Below, piece after piece: positions 53,645 to 61,822 of a stretch of 64,000 nucleotides of DNA. Below the pieces are notes generated by a model. It did no database searches. It was not told the DNA's origin and saw only the letters and a list, made by a program, of their open reading frames with translations. The stretch covers positions 14,486 to 78,485 of the forward strand of contig CBFHQJ010000008.1 of the NCBI GenBank assembly GCA_965657795.1. The letters are read 5' to 3'. Each line of letters starts with the position of its first letter. Within the stretch, counting starts at the first letter, position 1. A program made the translations under genes and the position numbers. This stretch comes from SW10 sp965657795 (GTDB taxonomy: Bacteria > Verrucomicrobiota > Verrucomicrobiia > Verrucomicrobiales > Akkermansiaceae).

Positions 53645-54508
53645 ATGAAACGACTCCTCCAAACAACCATCGCCATTGCCTCCACTCTGACCGCGGCTCT
53701 CTCCGCCCAACAAGCCCCCGAGACGATCAAACTCTGGCCAGCGGGGAAAGCTCCACTCGGCGACGGCACTTTCGAGGATGCCAAGACCACCATCACCATC
53801 TTCCGCCCCGAGAAGCCAAACGGCACCGCTTTTGTCATCACCCCCGGCGGTGGCTACGGAAGAGTGGTCAAAGGAGAGGGCGCTCCCATCGCCAAATGGT
53901 TGAACACTCACGGAATCACGGGAGTCGTCCTCGATTACCGACTTCCAAAAGGCAATCCCCACCGTCCCCTTTCCGACGTCAAACACGCCATCCGCATGAC
54001 TCGCCAGCGCGCGGCTGATTGGAATCTCAAGCCGGATCAGATTGGCATTATTGGCTTCTCGGCCGGAGGTCACCTCGCCTCCATGGCCGCCACCAAATAC
54101 GATCTTGGCGATGACAATAGCTCCGACCCCATTCAACGCCAGAGCAGCCGGCCGGACTTCGCCATTCTCGTCTATCCCGTCATCACGATGGGAGAAGGAA
54201 CCCACCAGGGATCTCGCAAAAACCTCCTTGGCTCCGCCCCCGATCAAGATCTCATAAAACTCTATTCCAACGAGCTCCACATCACAGCCAAGACCCCGCC
54301 CACTTACCTCACCCACGCCATTGATGACCATGTCGTCCCGGCCAGCAATAGTGAGAGATTCCACCAAGCCCTTGTCGTCAGGAAAGTCGCGACAAAATAC
54401 CTCCCCCTCCCTCGCGGCGGCCACGGACTGAACGGCTACAAAGGCCCGATGTGGGACGCGTGGCAGGCACAATCGATGGAGTGGCTGTCTGCTCTCTTGA
54501 AAAAGTAG
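53645..54508 (+). CDS. Secreted alpha/beta hydrolase (acetylxylan-esterase-like)
   Basis: 287 residues. Signal peptide (LLQTTIAIASTLTAALS) and the esterase plan: FVITPGGGYGRVVKGEG (oxyanion region), nucleophile elbow IGFSAGGHLASM, Asp region AIDDHVVPASN and His in LPRGGHGLNG. This BD-FAE/xylan-esterase-type family removes acyl groups from hemicelluloses. The ATG at 53645 leads directly into the signal. Convergent with selB, 8 bp apart. Confidence 0.9.
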   Translation: MKRLLQTTIAIASTLTAALSAQQAPETIKLWPAGKAPLGDGTFEDAKTTITIFRPEKPNGTAFVITPGGGYGRVVKGEGAPIAKWLNTHGITGVVLDYRLPKGNPHRPLSDVKHAIRMTRQRAADWNLKPDQIGIIGFSAGGHLASMAATKYDLGDDNSSDPIQRQSSRPDFAILVYPVITMGEGTHQGSRKNLLGSAPDQDLIKLYSNELHITAKTPPTYLTHAIDDHVVPASNSERFHQALVVRKVATKYLPLPRGGHGLNGYKGPMWDAWQAQSMEWLSALLKK

Positions 54509-54516
54509 TCCGATTT

Positions 54517-56451
54517 TTAAACCAATGTCCGAAAATCACCGTCCCGGCGGGTGATCTTGTCGCGATCCAGACGTTCCAGCAGAGGCATGATCACTTTCCG
54601 TGAGGTATCAAGATGTTGACGCAACTCGGAAGCTGTCGCTTGCCCCTTTTCCTCTATGAAATCTCGTACTTTCTCAACTGTGCTCTGGAAGACCTTCCCT
54701 CCCAGCGTCACCTTGGGATCCAGCGGAATAATCTGGCGGGTGCGTGAAAGGAATTTGTAGGCAGCCTGGTGATTCGGTGTCGATTGTAATTCAGCCGGCA
54801 GCGGCGGAGCCAGCCCGGCTTCTTCAAGCGTCCTGAGAATCTCGGTGGCCGGAGCCTCAAGCTCGGGAGGAAGCTCCAGCGAGTGCGAATTGTGACAAAT
54901 AATATTCTCGGCAACTTTGAAATTCTTCTCGGACAACTGAATCAAAAGAGCATCAAAAAGCCCGGGCACCGCAGTCGCTGTTCCAAGGTTTTTCTTCAGA
55001 AGATCAGTCGACATTCCAACATGATCCGGATGGCTGGTGTGATAATCCTGCACTGCTTTGGAGGATTTCTTGACCAACTCCTTCCAGTAAGGAGCATTGG
55101 CAAAATGTTTCTCTCCCCGCGGCACGATTTCGTTGGCTTTGGTGAGTTTTTTAAGAGCTGTCTTCATCTCGGCCTCCGAAAACGGAAGCGACTGGATGAG
55201 CTCTCGGGTCGGGACAAAGCGATCGCGCTCGAGGTGCGTTTTCAGAAGAACCTGCAGATCGTCCGGAGCATCGGCTCGCGCGTGCAGGAAGGACTGCCGC
55301 TGCTCGGAACGAAATTGTCGGCGCGTTGGATGAGGATCGAGAACAATCGCCCCGGCCAAGGTGGCTTCGCCTGAGAGTTCACGAATCACAAGACGTTCGC
55401 CGGCCAGAGTGTGAATGGGATGATCAAAGCGAAGCTGAGCAATCGAAGTGTCACCCGGATTTAAAACAATATCCTCGGGAAAAAGCACCCTCGCCTGGGT
55501 GCGTCCCGAACCGTGGTGGACATAAATCCGGTGATTGGATTTCAAGGGTCGCTGTGTTCCCTTCTGCCCAGGAATGGGTCGGTGGGCTCGCGTCAATTCC
55601 ACATCAATCTCCAGAGTTACTTCGCCGGGACTTCCGCCAACCAGGAGATGACCACGTGAGACGCCCTTCTTGCCTTTTGCCGAAAGCGGAAGGTCGGGAA
55701 GATTGAGCGCGGTCCGCATTCCGGGTACCGCTTCTTCGAGGGAAGCACTGTGATTTTGAATCGAGCGGACATGGGTTTTGAGCCCCGAAGGATAAGCGGT
55801 AAGTTGCGTTCCCACCGCGAGCTTTCCTCCGGTCAAGGTGCCGGTCACCACCGTGCCCACCCCCTTGGGCGAGAAGGCCCGGTCAACCGCCAGGCGGGCC
55901 TGCTCGAAATCACGGGGAGCAGGAGTTTCGCTCAGGGTGCTTGCGATGGTTTCCTTGAGCTCATCCATCCCAAGTCCGGTTGGCGCGGAAACCGGAACGA
56001 TGGGCGCACCTTCCAAGGCCGTCCCCTGCAAATCATCGGCGAGGATCTCGGTGACAAACTCAAGATCATCCACGAGGTCGGCCTTGGTCAGAGCGACGAT
56101 AAATTTTTTGATTCCAAGATAAGTGAGGATCTGAAGGTGCTCCTCGGATTGCGGCATCCACGAGTCATCTGCCGCCACGATAAAGATCGCGAGATCGATG
56201 GAGCCGACACCAGCCACCATGTTGTTTACGAAGTCGGCGTGCCCCGGAACATCCACCACCCCGATCTCAAAGGTGTCACTCTGGGTCTTGGGAACGGGAA
56301 GCGAAAAATGGGCGAAGCCCAGCTCGATGGTCACGCCCCGCTCCTTCTCTTCAGGCAGGCGATCCGGATTGGTCCCGGTCAAAGTCTGAACGAGGGTGGA
56401 CTTGCCGTGGTCAATGTGGCCGGCGGTGCCAATGATGAAATTCTGGGACAT
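54517..56451 (-). CDS. selB: Selenocysteine-specific translation elongation factor SelB
   Basis: 644 residues. GTPase blocks IGTAGHIDHGKSTLVQ (P-loop), ERGVTIELGFAHF (switch), VVDVPGHADFVNNMV, VALTKADLVD. Domains II and III follow (GTVVTGTLTGGKL). The C-terminal 250 residues are winged helices of SelB, the last one carrying the diagnostic ATASELRQHLDTSRKVIMPLLERLDR and KITRRDGDFR. SelB delivers Sec-tRNA to UGA codons at SECIS elements, so the host should make selenoproteins. selA, selC and selD were not seen in the window. Start codon is 5 bp after the stop of the IF-1-like gene. Confidence 0.93.
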   Translation of the reverse strand: MSQNFIIGTAGHIDHGKSTLVQTLTGTNPDRLPEEKERGVTIELGFAHFSLPVPKTQSDTFEIGVVDVPGHADFVNNMVAGVGSIDLAIFIVAADDSWMPQSEEHLQILTYLGIKKFIVALTKADLVDDLEFVTEILADDLQGTALEGAPIVPVSAPTGLGMDELKETIASTLSETPAPRDFEQARLAVDRAFSPKGVGTVVTGTLTGGKLAVGTQLTAYPSGLKTHVRSIQNHSASLEEAVPGMRTALNLPDLPLSAKGKKGVSRGHLLVGGSPGEVTLEIDVELTRAHRPIPGQKGTQRPLKSNHRIYVHHGSGRTQARVLFPEDIVLNPGDTSIAQLRFDHPIHTLAGERLVIRELSGEATLAGAIVLDPHPTRRQFRSEQRQSFLHARADAPDDLQVLLKTHLERDRFVPTRELIQSLPFSEAEMKTALKKLTKANEIVPRGEKHFANAPYWKELVKKSSKAVQDYHTSHPDHVGMSTDLLKKNLGTATAVPGLFDALLIQLSEKNFKVAENIICHNSHSLELPPELEAPATEILRTLEEAGLAPPLPAELQSTPNHQAAYKFLSRTRQIIPLDPKVTLGGKVFQSTVEKVRDFIEEKGQATASELRQHLDTSRKVIMPLLERLDRDKITRRDGDFRTLV

Positions 56452-56456
56452 GATTC

Positions 56457-56678
56457 TCAGGAGGCAGGAGCAATATCAGCAATGCGGGCTTTTTCAAAAT
56501 CGAAGGGAGTCATCTCCAACGTAACCTTCGCACCCGAGACAATTTCGCTCTTCCTCGACTCCAGAGCCCTGGCCGGATGAGCGATCACCTTTTTGCCGTT
56601 GGGCAGGCTGACTTGATAGGCGCGGTCGCTGTAAACGAGCAGGACCTCGCCGGTCGTGATGATAGGTTCGCTGGGCAC
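56457..56678 (-). CDS. IF-1-like S1-domain protein
   Basis: 73 residues from the GTG at 56678: PIITTGEVLLVYSDRAYQVSL, LPNGKKVIAHPARALES and VSGAKVTLEMTPFDFEKARI follow translation initiation factor IF-1 almost position for position (IF-1: V..LPNA-F-V-LENG..VLAH..GKMR...I.I..GD.V.VELSPYDL..GRI). It differs at the GKMRKNYIRI basic helix, which is replaced by ARALESRKSEI. It may be the genome's IF-1 or a paralogue. Upstream, the frame stays open to 56978 but without IF-1 likeness. Selb starts 5 bp after its end. Confidence 0.65.
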   Translation of the reverse strand: MPSEPIITTGEVLLVYSDRAYQVSLPNGKKVIAHPARALESRKSEIVSGAKVTLEMTPFDFEKARIADIAPAS

Positions 56679-56765
56679 GGCAAGGATTTTGGATAGGTCC
56701 GCCGGAGAAGCAAGGAGGGAGAAGAAAAGCTTGAGGGGATCACTGGAGATTCCATGCTTCCGGGT

Positions 56766-57143
56766 ATGAAAATGCAGGATCAAATCACCAAGGACGTGAG
56801 CGCGCTGGACGCTGTCCACTACGATGGTGGGATTCTCGATCCCCTTCTTTCGATCGGGGTATGGGCCTGCGTGATTACGGGAGCCTTCTACCTTCTCAAA
56901 CGAGCCCGAAACCCAAGCGCCTATTGCCTCCTCCTGGTCAGCCTCACTCTGATCAGCTACACCTTTCGGGAATATCAAATCAGCCTTTCCTGCTCGTTCG
57001 CCAAAACCAATCCCGGCGTGGACCCATACGATCTTCTTGTCGATCTCTGGTTCGTGTATCGAGGATCCACCCTTCGCTTCGCCGCGATCACCTTCGGTTT
57101 TATTTTAGCCACCGCTTTCCAGACCCGGCGCAAAAAAGATTAA
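56766..57143 (+). CDS. Small membrane protein of unknown function
   Basis: 125 residues with three hydrophobic segments (LSIGVWACVITGAFYLL, AYCLLLVSLTLISYTF, LRFAAITFGFILATAF) and a basic C-terminus (QTRRKKD). No family recognised. It ends 4 bp inside the 3' end of the convergent DUF1080 gene. Divergent from the IF-1-like gene. Confidence 0.6.
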   Translation: MKMQDQITKDVSALDAVHYDGGILDPLLSIGVWACVITGAFYLLKRARNPSAYCLLLVSLTLISYTFREYQISLSCSFAKTNPGVDPYDLLVDLWFVYRGSTLRFAAITFGFILATAFQTRRKKD

Positions 57144-57838
57144 TCTTCGGTCTTCTTGAGCGGGGTAAGAGTCAGTCCTTTGAACTCAACCTCAACGCCT
57201 TCCGCCTGCAAAGCGATTTGTCCACTCTTTGCGGTGCAATTCTTCCCATGGTTCACCATATCGCCATTAACCCAGACTTTGATTTCGTCGCCAGGACACT
57301 CGATGACCATCTTGTTCCACTCGCCAACCGGCTTCTCGGAATTATCGGTGAGGTTGAGAATGCGACGCGCATCGCCTTGCTGGCCACCCCACTTTTGATT
57401 CCTCCCCTTGGGACGGCGCTTCTCCATGTCGGGCACCTCGATATTCTCGGCAATGCACCAGAAATCCCCGGCGTGTCCGCTATTCATCTGCACCTCGATG
57501 GAGGCCGGGAACATCTTGTAAAGTGCACGTGGAGTGGAAGCATGAACCAAAACGCCACAATTCCCGGGCTTGTTCACGAAGCGATACTCGAGCTCGAGGC
57601 GGAAGTTCTCGTGCTTCTTGTCGGTGATCAAGTGACCGCCCGGTTTGCCCAGGCTGACCAACATACCGTCGCGAACGATGAAACTGGGTTTCACTTCCGG
57701 ATTATCATCGGCAGCCGGAACATCGGTGTGCCACCCTTTGAGATCCTTCCCGTTAAAAAGAGAAACAGCCTCATCTGCGAAAGCCACAGAGGAACAAAAC
57801 AAACCAGCCAGAGTAACAGAACGGAAAATTGATTTCAT
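57140..57838 (-). CDS. Secreted DUF1080 (3-keto-disaccharide hydrolase) family protein
   Basis: 232 residues from ATG at 57838. Signal peptide (RSVTLAGLFCSSVAFA), then the DUF1080 opening VSLFNGKDLKGWHTD, FRLELEYRFVNKPGNCGVLVHA, KMFPASIEVQMNSGHAGDFW and the closing SGQIALQAEGVEVEFKGLTL. The fold is a beta-sandwich; family members act on or bind keto-sugars. The ATG at 57838 precedes the signal; upstream codons run into the next gene. Confidence 0.9.
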   Translation of the reverse strand: MKSIFRSVTLAGLFCSSVAFADEAVSLFNGKDLKGWHTDVPAADDNPEVKPSFIVRDGMLVSLGKPGGHLITDKKHENFRLELEYRFVNKPGNCGVLVHASTPRALYKMFPASIEVQMNSGHAGDFWCIAENIEVPDMEKRRPKGRNQKWGGQQGDARRILNLTDNSEKPVGEWNKMVIECPGDEIKVWVNGDMVNHGKNCTAKSGQIALQAEGVEVEFKGLTLTPLKKTED

Positions 57839-57885
57839 CATCTTGCCAACAAGTTGCTTCGAAACGTCTCCCATTTCAAGTGAGA

Positions 57886-58740
57886 TCAATCCTCCGATGC
57901 TCTCAGGCTCTTCCAGCGATTCCAATCGCGGATGAGGGCACGGTCGACTCGTCGCGCCACCGCGCCCTTCTCACCTCCAAAGTCTGATCCCACGTGCACC
58001 CCAACCAAGATCCTCCGCCCACCTCTCTCGACCCAAACCGGTGCCCCACTCATTCCCCGGGCAGTTACGATGTCATAACTAAAAAGGTTTGCCGTCACCG
58101 CAGTGACCTTGCCGGATGCCTGGAAAAGTCGCTTCCCGTTAGCCCCATGGATTCTGGCCCCACCCTCAGGGTATCCAGCGACCTTGATGATATCACCTAC
58201 TTTTAGACTATGCAGCGCCCCCAGCTCAAAGGAGTTCCCCCCTTTCATCTCCTCGCCCAAATCCACAAAACCATAATCGTGTTGAATCATAAAACTGGAG
58301 CCCCTGGGGTCGCCGATGGTTTTGGGGCGCCAGCGGAACCTTGGGGCCAAACTCCAGGAATCTTTGTCAGGAACAATTGTCGAATCCTCTTTGGCGTGAA
58401 CCCCGCCCACTCCGACCTCGATGGTATCAACCCTGCCGAGTGGATAGGAAGCATCGACGATATTATGGGCCGCTGTAATCACAAAGCGGCCGTCCACCAA
58501 GGCGCCGGTGGCGCTACCATCCTGCTTGAGCAAGGAGCCAATCCTTCGGTTCACCATCAAAAAACAAACTCCACCGGGCCCTCCCTTTGCTTGATCAACC
58601 GGAACCATTTTGTTGGTGACCGGCAGTGATGAGCGTGGCACCTCCGGGCGTTCGGAGGAACTGACATCCGGGGAAGAACAACCGGGCCCGAGCAAAACCC
58701 CCAACATCGCGGCATATCCCAATCGGATCATCGCCTTCAC
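57886..58740 (-). CDS. Trypsin-like (V8-type) serine protease lipoprotein
   Basis: 284 residues. Lipoprotein signal (YAAMLGVLLGPGCSS). Protease blocks: FVITAAHNIVDA (His), HDYGFVDLG (Asp), and TARGMSGAPVWVE (Ser; GxSG form with GMSGAP). The C-terminal part (RRILVGVHVGSDFGGEKG) is the strand after the active serine. Resembles V8-type glutamyl endopeptidases. An exported, membrane-attached protease. Confidence 0.88.
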   Translation of the reverse strand: MKAMIRLGYAAMLGVLLGPGCSSPDVSSSERPEVPRSSLPVTNKMVPVDQAKGGPGGVCFLMVNRRIGSLLKQDGSATGALVDGRFVITAAHNIVDASYPLGRVDTIEVGVGGVHAKEDSTIVPDKDSWSLAPRFRWRPKTIGDPRGSSFMIQHDYGFVDLGEEMKGGNSFELGALHSLKVGDIIKVAGYPEGGARIHGANGKRLFQASGKVTAVTANLFSYDIVTARGMSGAPVWVERGGRRILVGVHVGSDFGGEKGAVARRVDRALIRDWNRWKSLRASED

Positions 58741-58807
58741 GATGACACGGATGAAAAAACAGACAAGGCCGCTTCACGCTCCGCACGCTTCCTGCTAAAA
58801 GGTGCCG

Positions 58808-59315
58808 ATGCCGGATCGTTCGTCGAAAAAATCCCGAAAAAATCCCGAAAAAATCCCGAAAAAATCCCGAAACAAGCCTGAGACCAGCGAAGAGTCGAAA
58901 ACCTCGTCCACTCTCCCGTTCTGGAAAAAGATTGTCTTTTCCGTGCTGAGTCTCGCTCTCTTTTTCGGACTGATTGAGGTGGTCCTCATGGCAATCGGGG
59001 TAAAACCACTCTCCTACGAAGAAGACCCCTATGTCGGCTTCTCCTCACAAATCCCGCTGTTCATTCCAAACGAAGGCAACGAAGAATTATTGGTCACGGC
59101 CCGAAACAAACTGGCCTACTTTAACAAACAGGAGTTCAGCAGGAAGAAGCCGAACAATACCACGCGCGTTTTTTGCCTCGGAGGATCCACCACCTATGGA
59201 AGGCCTTACGATGACACAACTTCCTTTTGCGGTTGGCTGCGCGAATTTCTTCCCGCTGCCGCCCCCGACGGAAAATGGGAGCTCATCAACGCAGGCGGCA
59301 TCAGCTACGCGTGCT
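58808..59315 (+). pseudogene. SGNH/GDSL hydrolase gene truncated at its 3' end
   Basis: ATG at 58808 (GTG at 58802 also possible) opens a basic N-terminus with an 11-bp repeat tract, a membrane helix (IVFSVLSLALFFGLIEVVLMAIG), and FCLGGSTTYGRPYDDTTSF, the block I of the Verrucomicrobial SGNH family, then WELINAGGISYA. Homology stops at about 59315, after which a different gene begins. The rest of the enzyme (Asn and Asp/His blocks) is missing. Confidence 0.75.
58824..58872 (+). repeat. 11-bp tandem repeat in the coding start of the SGNH gene
   Basis: Four exact copies of CGAAAAAATCC (58824, 58835, 58846, 58857) and a partial fifth. The unit length is not a multiple of three, so each change in copy number shifts the reading frame of the gene starting at 58808. 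Copies are read in different frames (RSSKKSRKNPEKIPKKS). This is the form of a phase-variable contingency tract, although its function is unproven and the gene is truncated downstream. Confidence 0.8.
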
Positions 59316-60143
59316 GCTCTGTTACTGGGCGCAATTGGGGCGAACGCCGCAACCCTCACCTTTGGGGCCCGAACCCAGGTCTCACAAAATAATGCCAACT
59401 TCGACCTTTCGGTCTTCGATGGTAACGCAAAATATAACGACCGGGGTCTCGGTGGTGCCGAGCCAGGAACCCCGACCTCCCAGACAACCTTGGGTGATGG
59501 CACTCTCCTAAGCTACAATTTGGTTGGAAATGAAGGCACTGGAAGCGCGTTGACCACCTACGCAAGTGGAGGAACGAGAACCCCTACCCCTACTTCCCCT
59601 GCCGCGAACACTCATGGAAATGGCGAAGACTGGGCGAACGTCTGGACCACTAACGATCCCGGAGCTAATCTCGACTTTGCTGGGAGCACTAAGAATTTCA
59701 ACTTCGATCTCACCCCACCGGATAACAATACTGGGGTCCCTGGAGCAGCCAACACCTTCGCGAGGTCGGCCGAAGTTGATGGCACCATCGATATTACCGG
59801 ACTGGTATCCGGTAGTGTCTATATTCCACACGGAACCTTCGTTAACCAGTGGAGCGTGAATCTTACCATGTCAGGCCCGGGACAGACCGATCTTCTCATT
59901 TCGGACGCTGCCACTGTGAACGGCCCGAGCACCAACCAAGGTTGGATCTCGGACTTCTTGTTTACAAATCCTGATGGACTCTAAGATACCATCACTTATA
60001 ACTACACCAACGCCGACCGAGACGGATCACGCGCCCGCTTCATGGGTGTGATGCTCGACGGGGAAGTTGCGGTAATTCCCGAGCCCTCCAGCCTGGCCCT
60101 CCTCGGACTGGCCGGACTTGGTCTCTTGCGCCGTCGTCGTTAA
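59305..60143 (+). pseudogene. PEP-CTERM protein gene, 5' end replaced and stop codon near 3' end
   Basis: From about 59305 the frame reads TRAALLLGAIGANAATLTFG, the hydrophobic core and cleavage region of a signal peptide without its basic start, followed by a beta-rich extracellular domain (DGTIDITGLVSGSVYIPHGTF). The frame is interrupted by TAA at 59982-59984 and continues in-frame (DTITYNYTNADRDG) to the C-terminus VIPEPSSLALLGLAGLGLL plus RRRR, a complete PEP-CTERM sorting signal, ending at 60143. Both the missing start codon and the in-frame stop make this unlikely to be expressed as an intact protein. Confidence 0.8.
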
Positions 60144-60170
60144 TCGACCGGCATCAGATAAATTTCAAAG

Positions 60171-60199
60171 GCCACGCAGTTCGCTGCGTGGCTTTTTTT
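60171..60199 (+). terminator. Intrinsic terminator with UUCG tetraloop
   Basis: GCCACGCAG-TTCG-CTGCGTGGC forms a perfect 9-bp stem (60171-60192), followed by TTTTTTT (60193-60199). It ends the PEP-CTERM transcript and lies just before the convergent cysteine desulfurase, for which the opposite A-tract could be used. Confidence 0.9.
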
Positions 60200-60211
60200 A
60201 TTTGGCCTTAT

Positions 60212-61393
60212 TCAGGAATACACCACCACCGGCCCCACGCCGCTGCCACCCTGGACCTGGCGCAACTTCTTCACCGCCATTTTGATTCGCTCCACCGCTT
60301 CGTCTGTGTCCTCCCGGGTCGTGAAACTTGAGAAGGAAATCCGCAAGCTGCTCTTGGCTTGTTCATCGGAGATCCCCATCGCCTTCTGCACATGACTCGG
60401 CTGCTGCTTTCCGGTCATGCAGGCGCTCCCGGTCGAAACCTGCACCCCGGCTTCGTCCAGCAGGATCAACAAACCCGCACCCTCGCATCCCTCAAAGGAA
60501 ACGTGGGCACAAGTTGGCACACGGTGCTCACGAGAACCATTCAAGGTCACTCCTTCAATCTCGTCACACAGCCTTTTCTCAAGGTGGTCACGATTCGCCG
60601 CTACGTCTGCATGCTGATCCTTTTCCAGAGCCAAACGCATCAACTCCGCCGCTTTCCCGAGGCCTGCAATGTAGGCCACATTTTCCGTCCCACTGCGATG
60701 CCCAAATTCCTGACCTCCGCCGCGAATCAAGGGCTCAAAGCGAACACCTTCACGAAGATAAAGGGCACCGATTCCCTTCGGCGCGTGGAACTTGTGACCA
60801 CTAATGCTGAGAAAATCGACCGGCACCTCGCGCACGTTCACCGCCGTTTTACCCACCGCCTGAATCGCATCCGTGTGGAAGGCAATGCCATTCTCCTTCG
60901 CAATCTCGCAGGCCTCGCCCACCGGTTGAATCACTCCCGTTTCATTATTCGCCCACATGATACTGGAGAAGCCGGTCTCGGCTCCCTCGCATGCTTCGCG
61001 GAACTCATCCAGTTTCAGCCGGCCTTCCGCATCAACTCCACAACGATGGACCGAAAACCCCACGTCTTCCATGGCCTGGCAAGGTCGCAAAACCGCACTG
61101 TGTTCAATCTCACCCGTAATGACCCGCGAGGTCTTTCGTCCATAAACCCGCGCCAGCGACTTCAAAACCATATTGTTCGACTCCGTCCCACACCCCGTAA
61201 AAATCACCTCTTCCTCCTTGGCCCCGATCAATTCCGCCACCTGCCCCCGTGCCTCCATGATCGCCTTCTTCACCACCCGGCTCGCCCGGTATCCACTCGA
61301 GGGATTGTGAAAATGCTCCGTCAAAAAGGGCATCATAGCCTCCACCACTTCGGGATGCACCGCCGTAGTCGCGTGGTTGTCGAGATAGATCAT
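60212..61393 (-). CDS. Cysteine desulfurase (NifS/IscS-like)
   Basis: 393 residues. Class V aminotransferase fold: DNHATTAVHPEVV at the N-terminus, IFTGCGTESNNMVLK, IMWANNETGVIQPVGE, FHTDAIQAVGKTAV, PLP-Lys in ISGHKFHAPKGIG and catalytic Cys in VSTGSACMTGKQQPSHVQ. The enzyme mobilises sulfur from cysteine for Fe-S, thio-tRNA or cofactor synthesis, and may also act as a selenocysteine lyase-like supplier. No isc/suf genes adjacent. Confidence 0.93.
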   Translation of the reverse strand: MIYLDNHATTAVHPEVVEAMMPFLTEHFHNPSSGYRASRVVKKAIMEARGQVAELIGAKEEEVIFTGCGTESNNMVLKSLARVYGRKTSRVITGEIEHSAVLRPCQAMEDVGFSVHRCGVDAEGRLKLDEFREACEGAETGFSSIMWANNETGVIQPVGEACEIAKENGIAFHTDAIQAVGKTAVNVREVPVDFLSISGHKFHAPKGIGALYLREGVRFEPLIRGGGQEFGHRSGTENVAYIAGLGKAAELMRLALEKDQHADVAANRDHLEKRLCDEIEGVTLNGSREHRVPTCAHVSFEGCEGAGLLILLDEAGVQVSTGSACMTGKQQPSHVQKAMGISDEQAKSSLRISFSSFTTREDTDEAVERIKMAVKKLRQVQGGSGVGPVVVYS

Positions 61394-61441
61394 TGAAGAG
61401 ATGTAATGTGCCCCCTACCTTTCGGCAAGTCGTTCTCCAAC

Positions 61442-61819
61442 ATGTCCATTCGCCGCCTTCGCCAAGTCCTGACCTACCTCACGATCATCCTCGCCACCGT
61501 GGTCGCGATGCTCCTGTTTCATCGTTATCAGCAACAGAAGGGACTCCGCGTCGTCGCCACTCAAATCACGACCGCTTGTCAGCTTCCCGACATTCCCAAG
61601 GAGATCGACGTTCGCCATGCTTACATCGATCCCTCTGAAGACCAGCAGTTTATCGATGTCATCCTTACCCTCAGCGGCCCGACTGAAACTCTGGACAACT
61701 GGCTTGAGCAAGTCGACGAGTGGGAGAAAAAGCGTCCCGGCGTGATTCAAAACCACCGGATTCGTGAAGCAGAAATGAGTTCGCGGGTCGACTTCACCGC
61801 CGAAGTTTGCTTAAAGTAG
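61442..61819 (+). CDS. Small single-pass membrane protein of unknown function
   Basis: 125 residues. A hydrophobic helix near the N-terminus (LTYLTIILATVVAMLLF) then a soluble, charged domain with two strands and a helix (HAYIDPSEDQQFIDVILTLSG; LEQVDEWEKKRPGVI). The ATG at 61442 is chosen because the region upstream is rich in non-coding-like residues. Its stop lies 3 bp before the sulfatase start, so they may be cotranscribed. Confidence 0.55.
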   Translation: MSIRRLRQVLTYLTIILATVVAMLLFHRYQQQKGLRVVATQITTACQLPDIPKEIDVRHAYIDPSEDQQFIDVILTLSGPTETLDNWLEQVDEWEKKRPGVIQNHRIREAEMSSRVDFTAEVCLK

Positions 61820-61822
61820 CGC

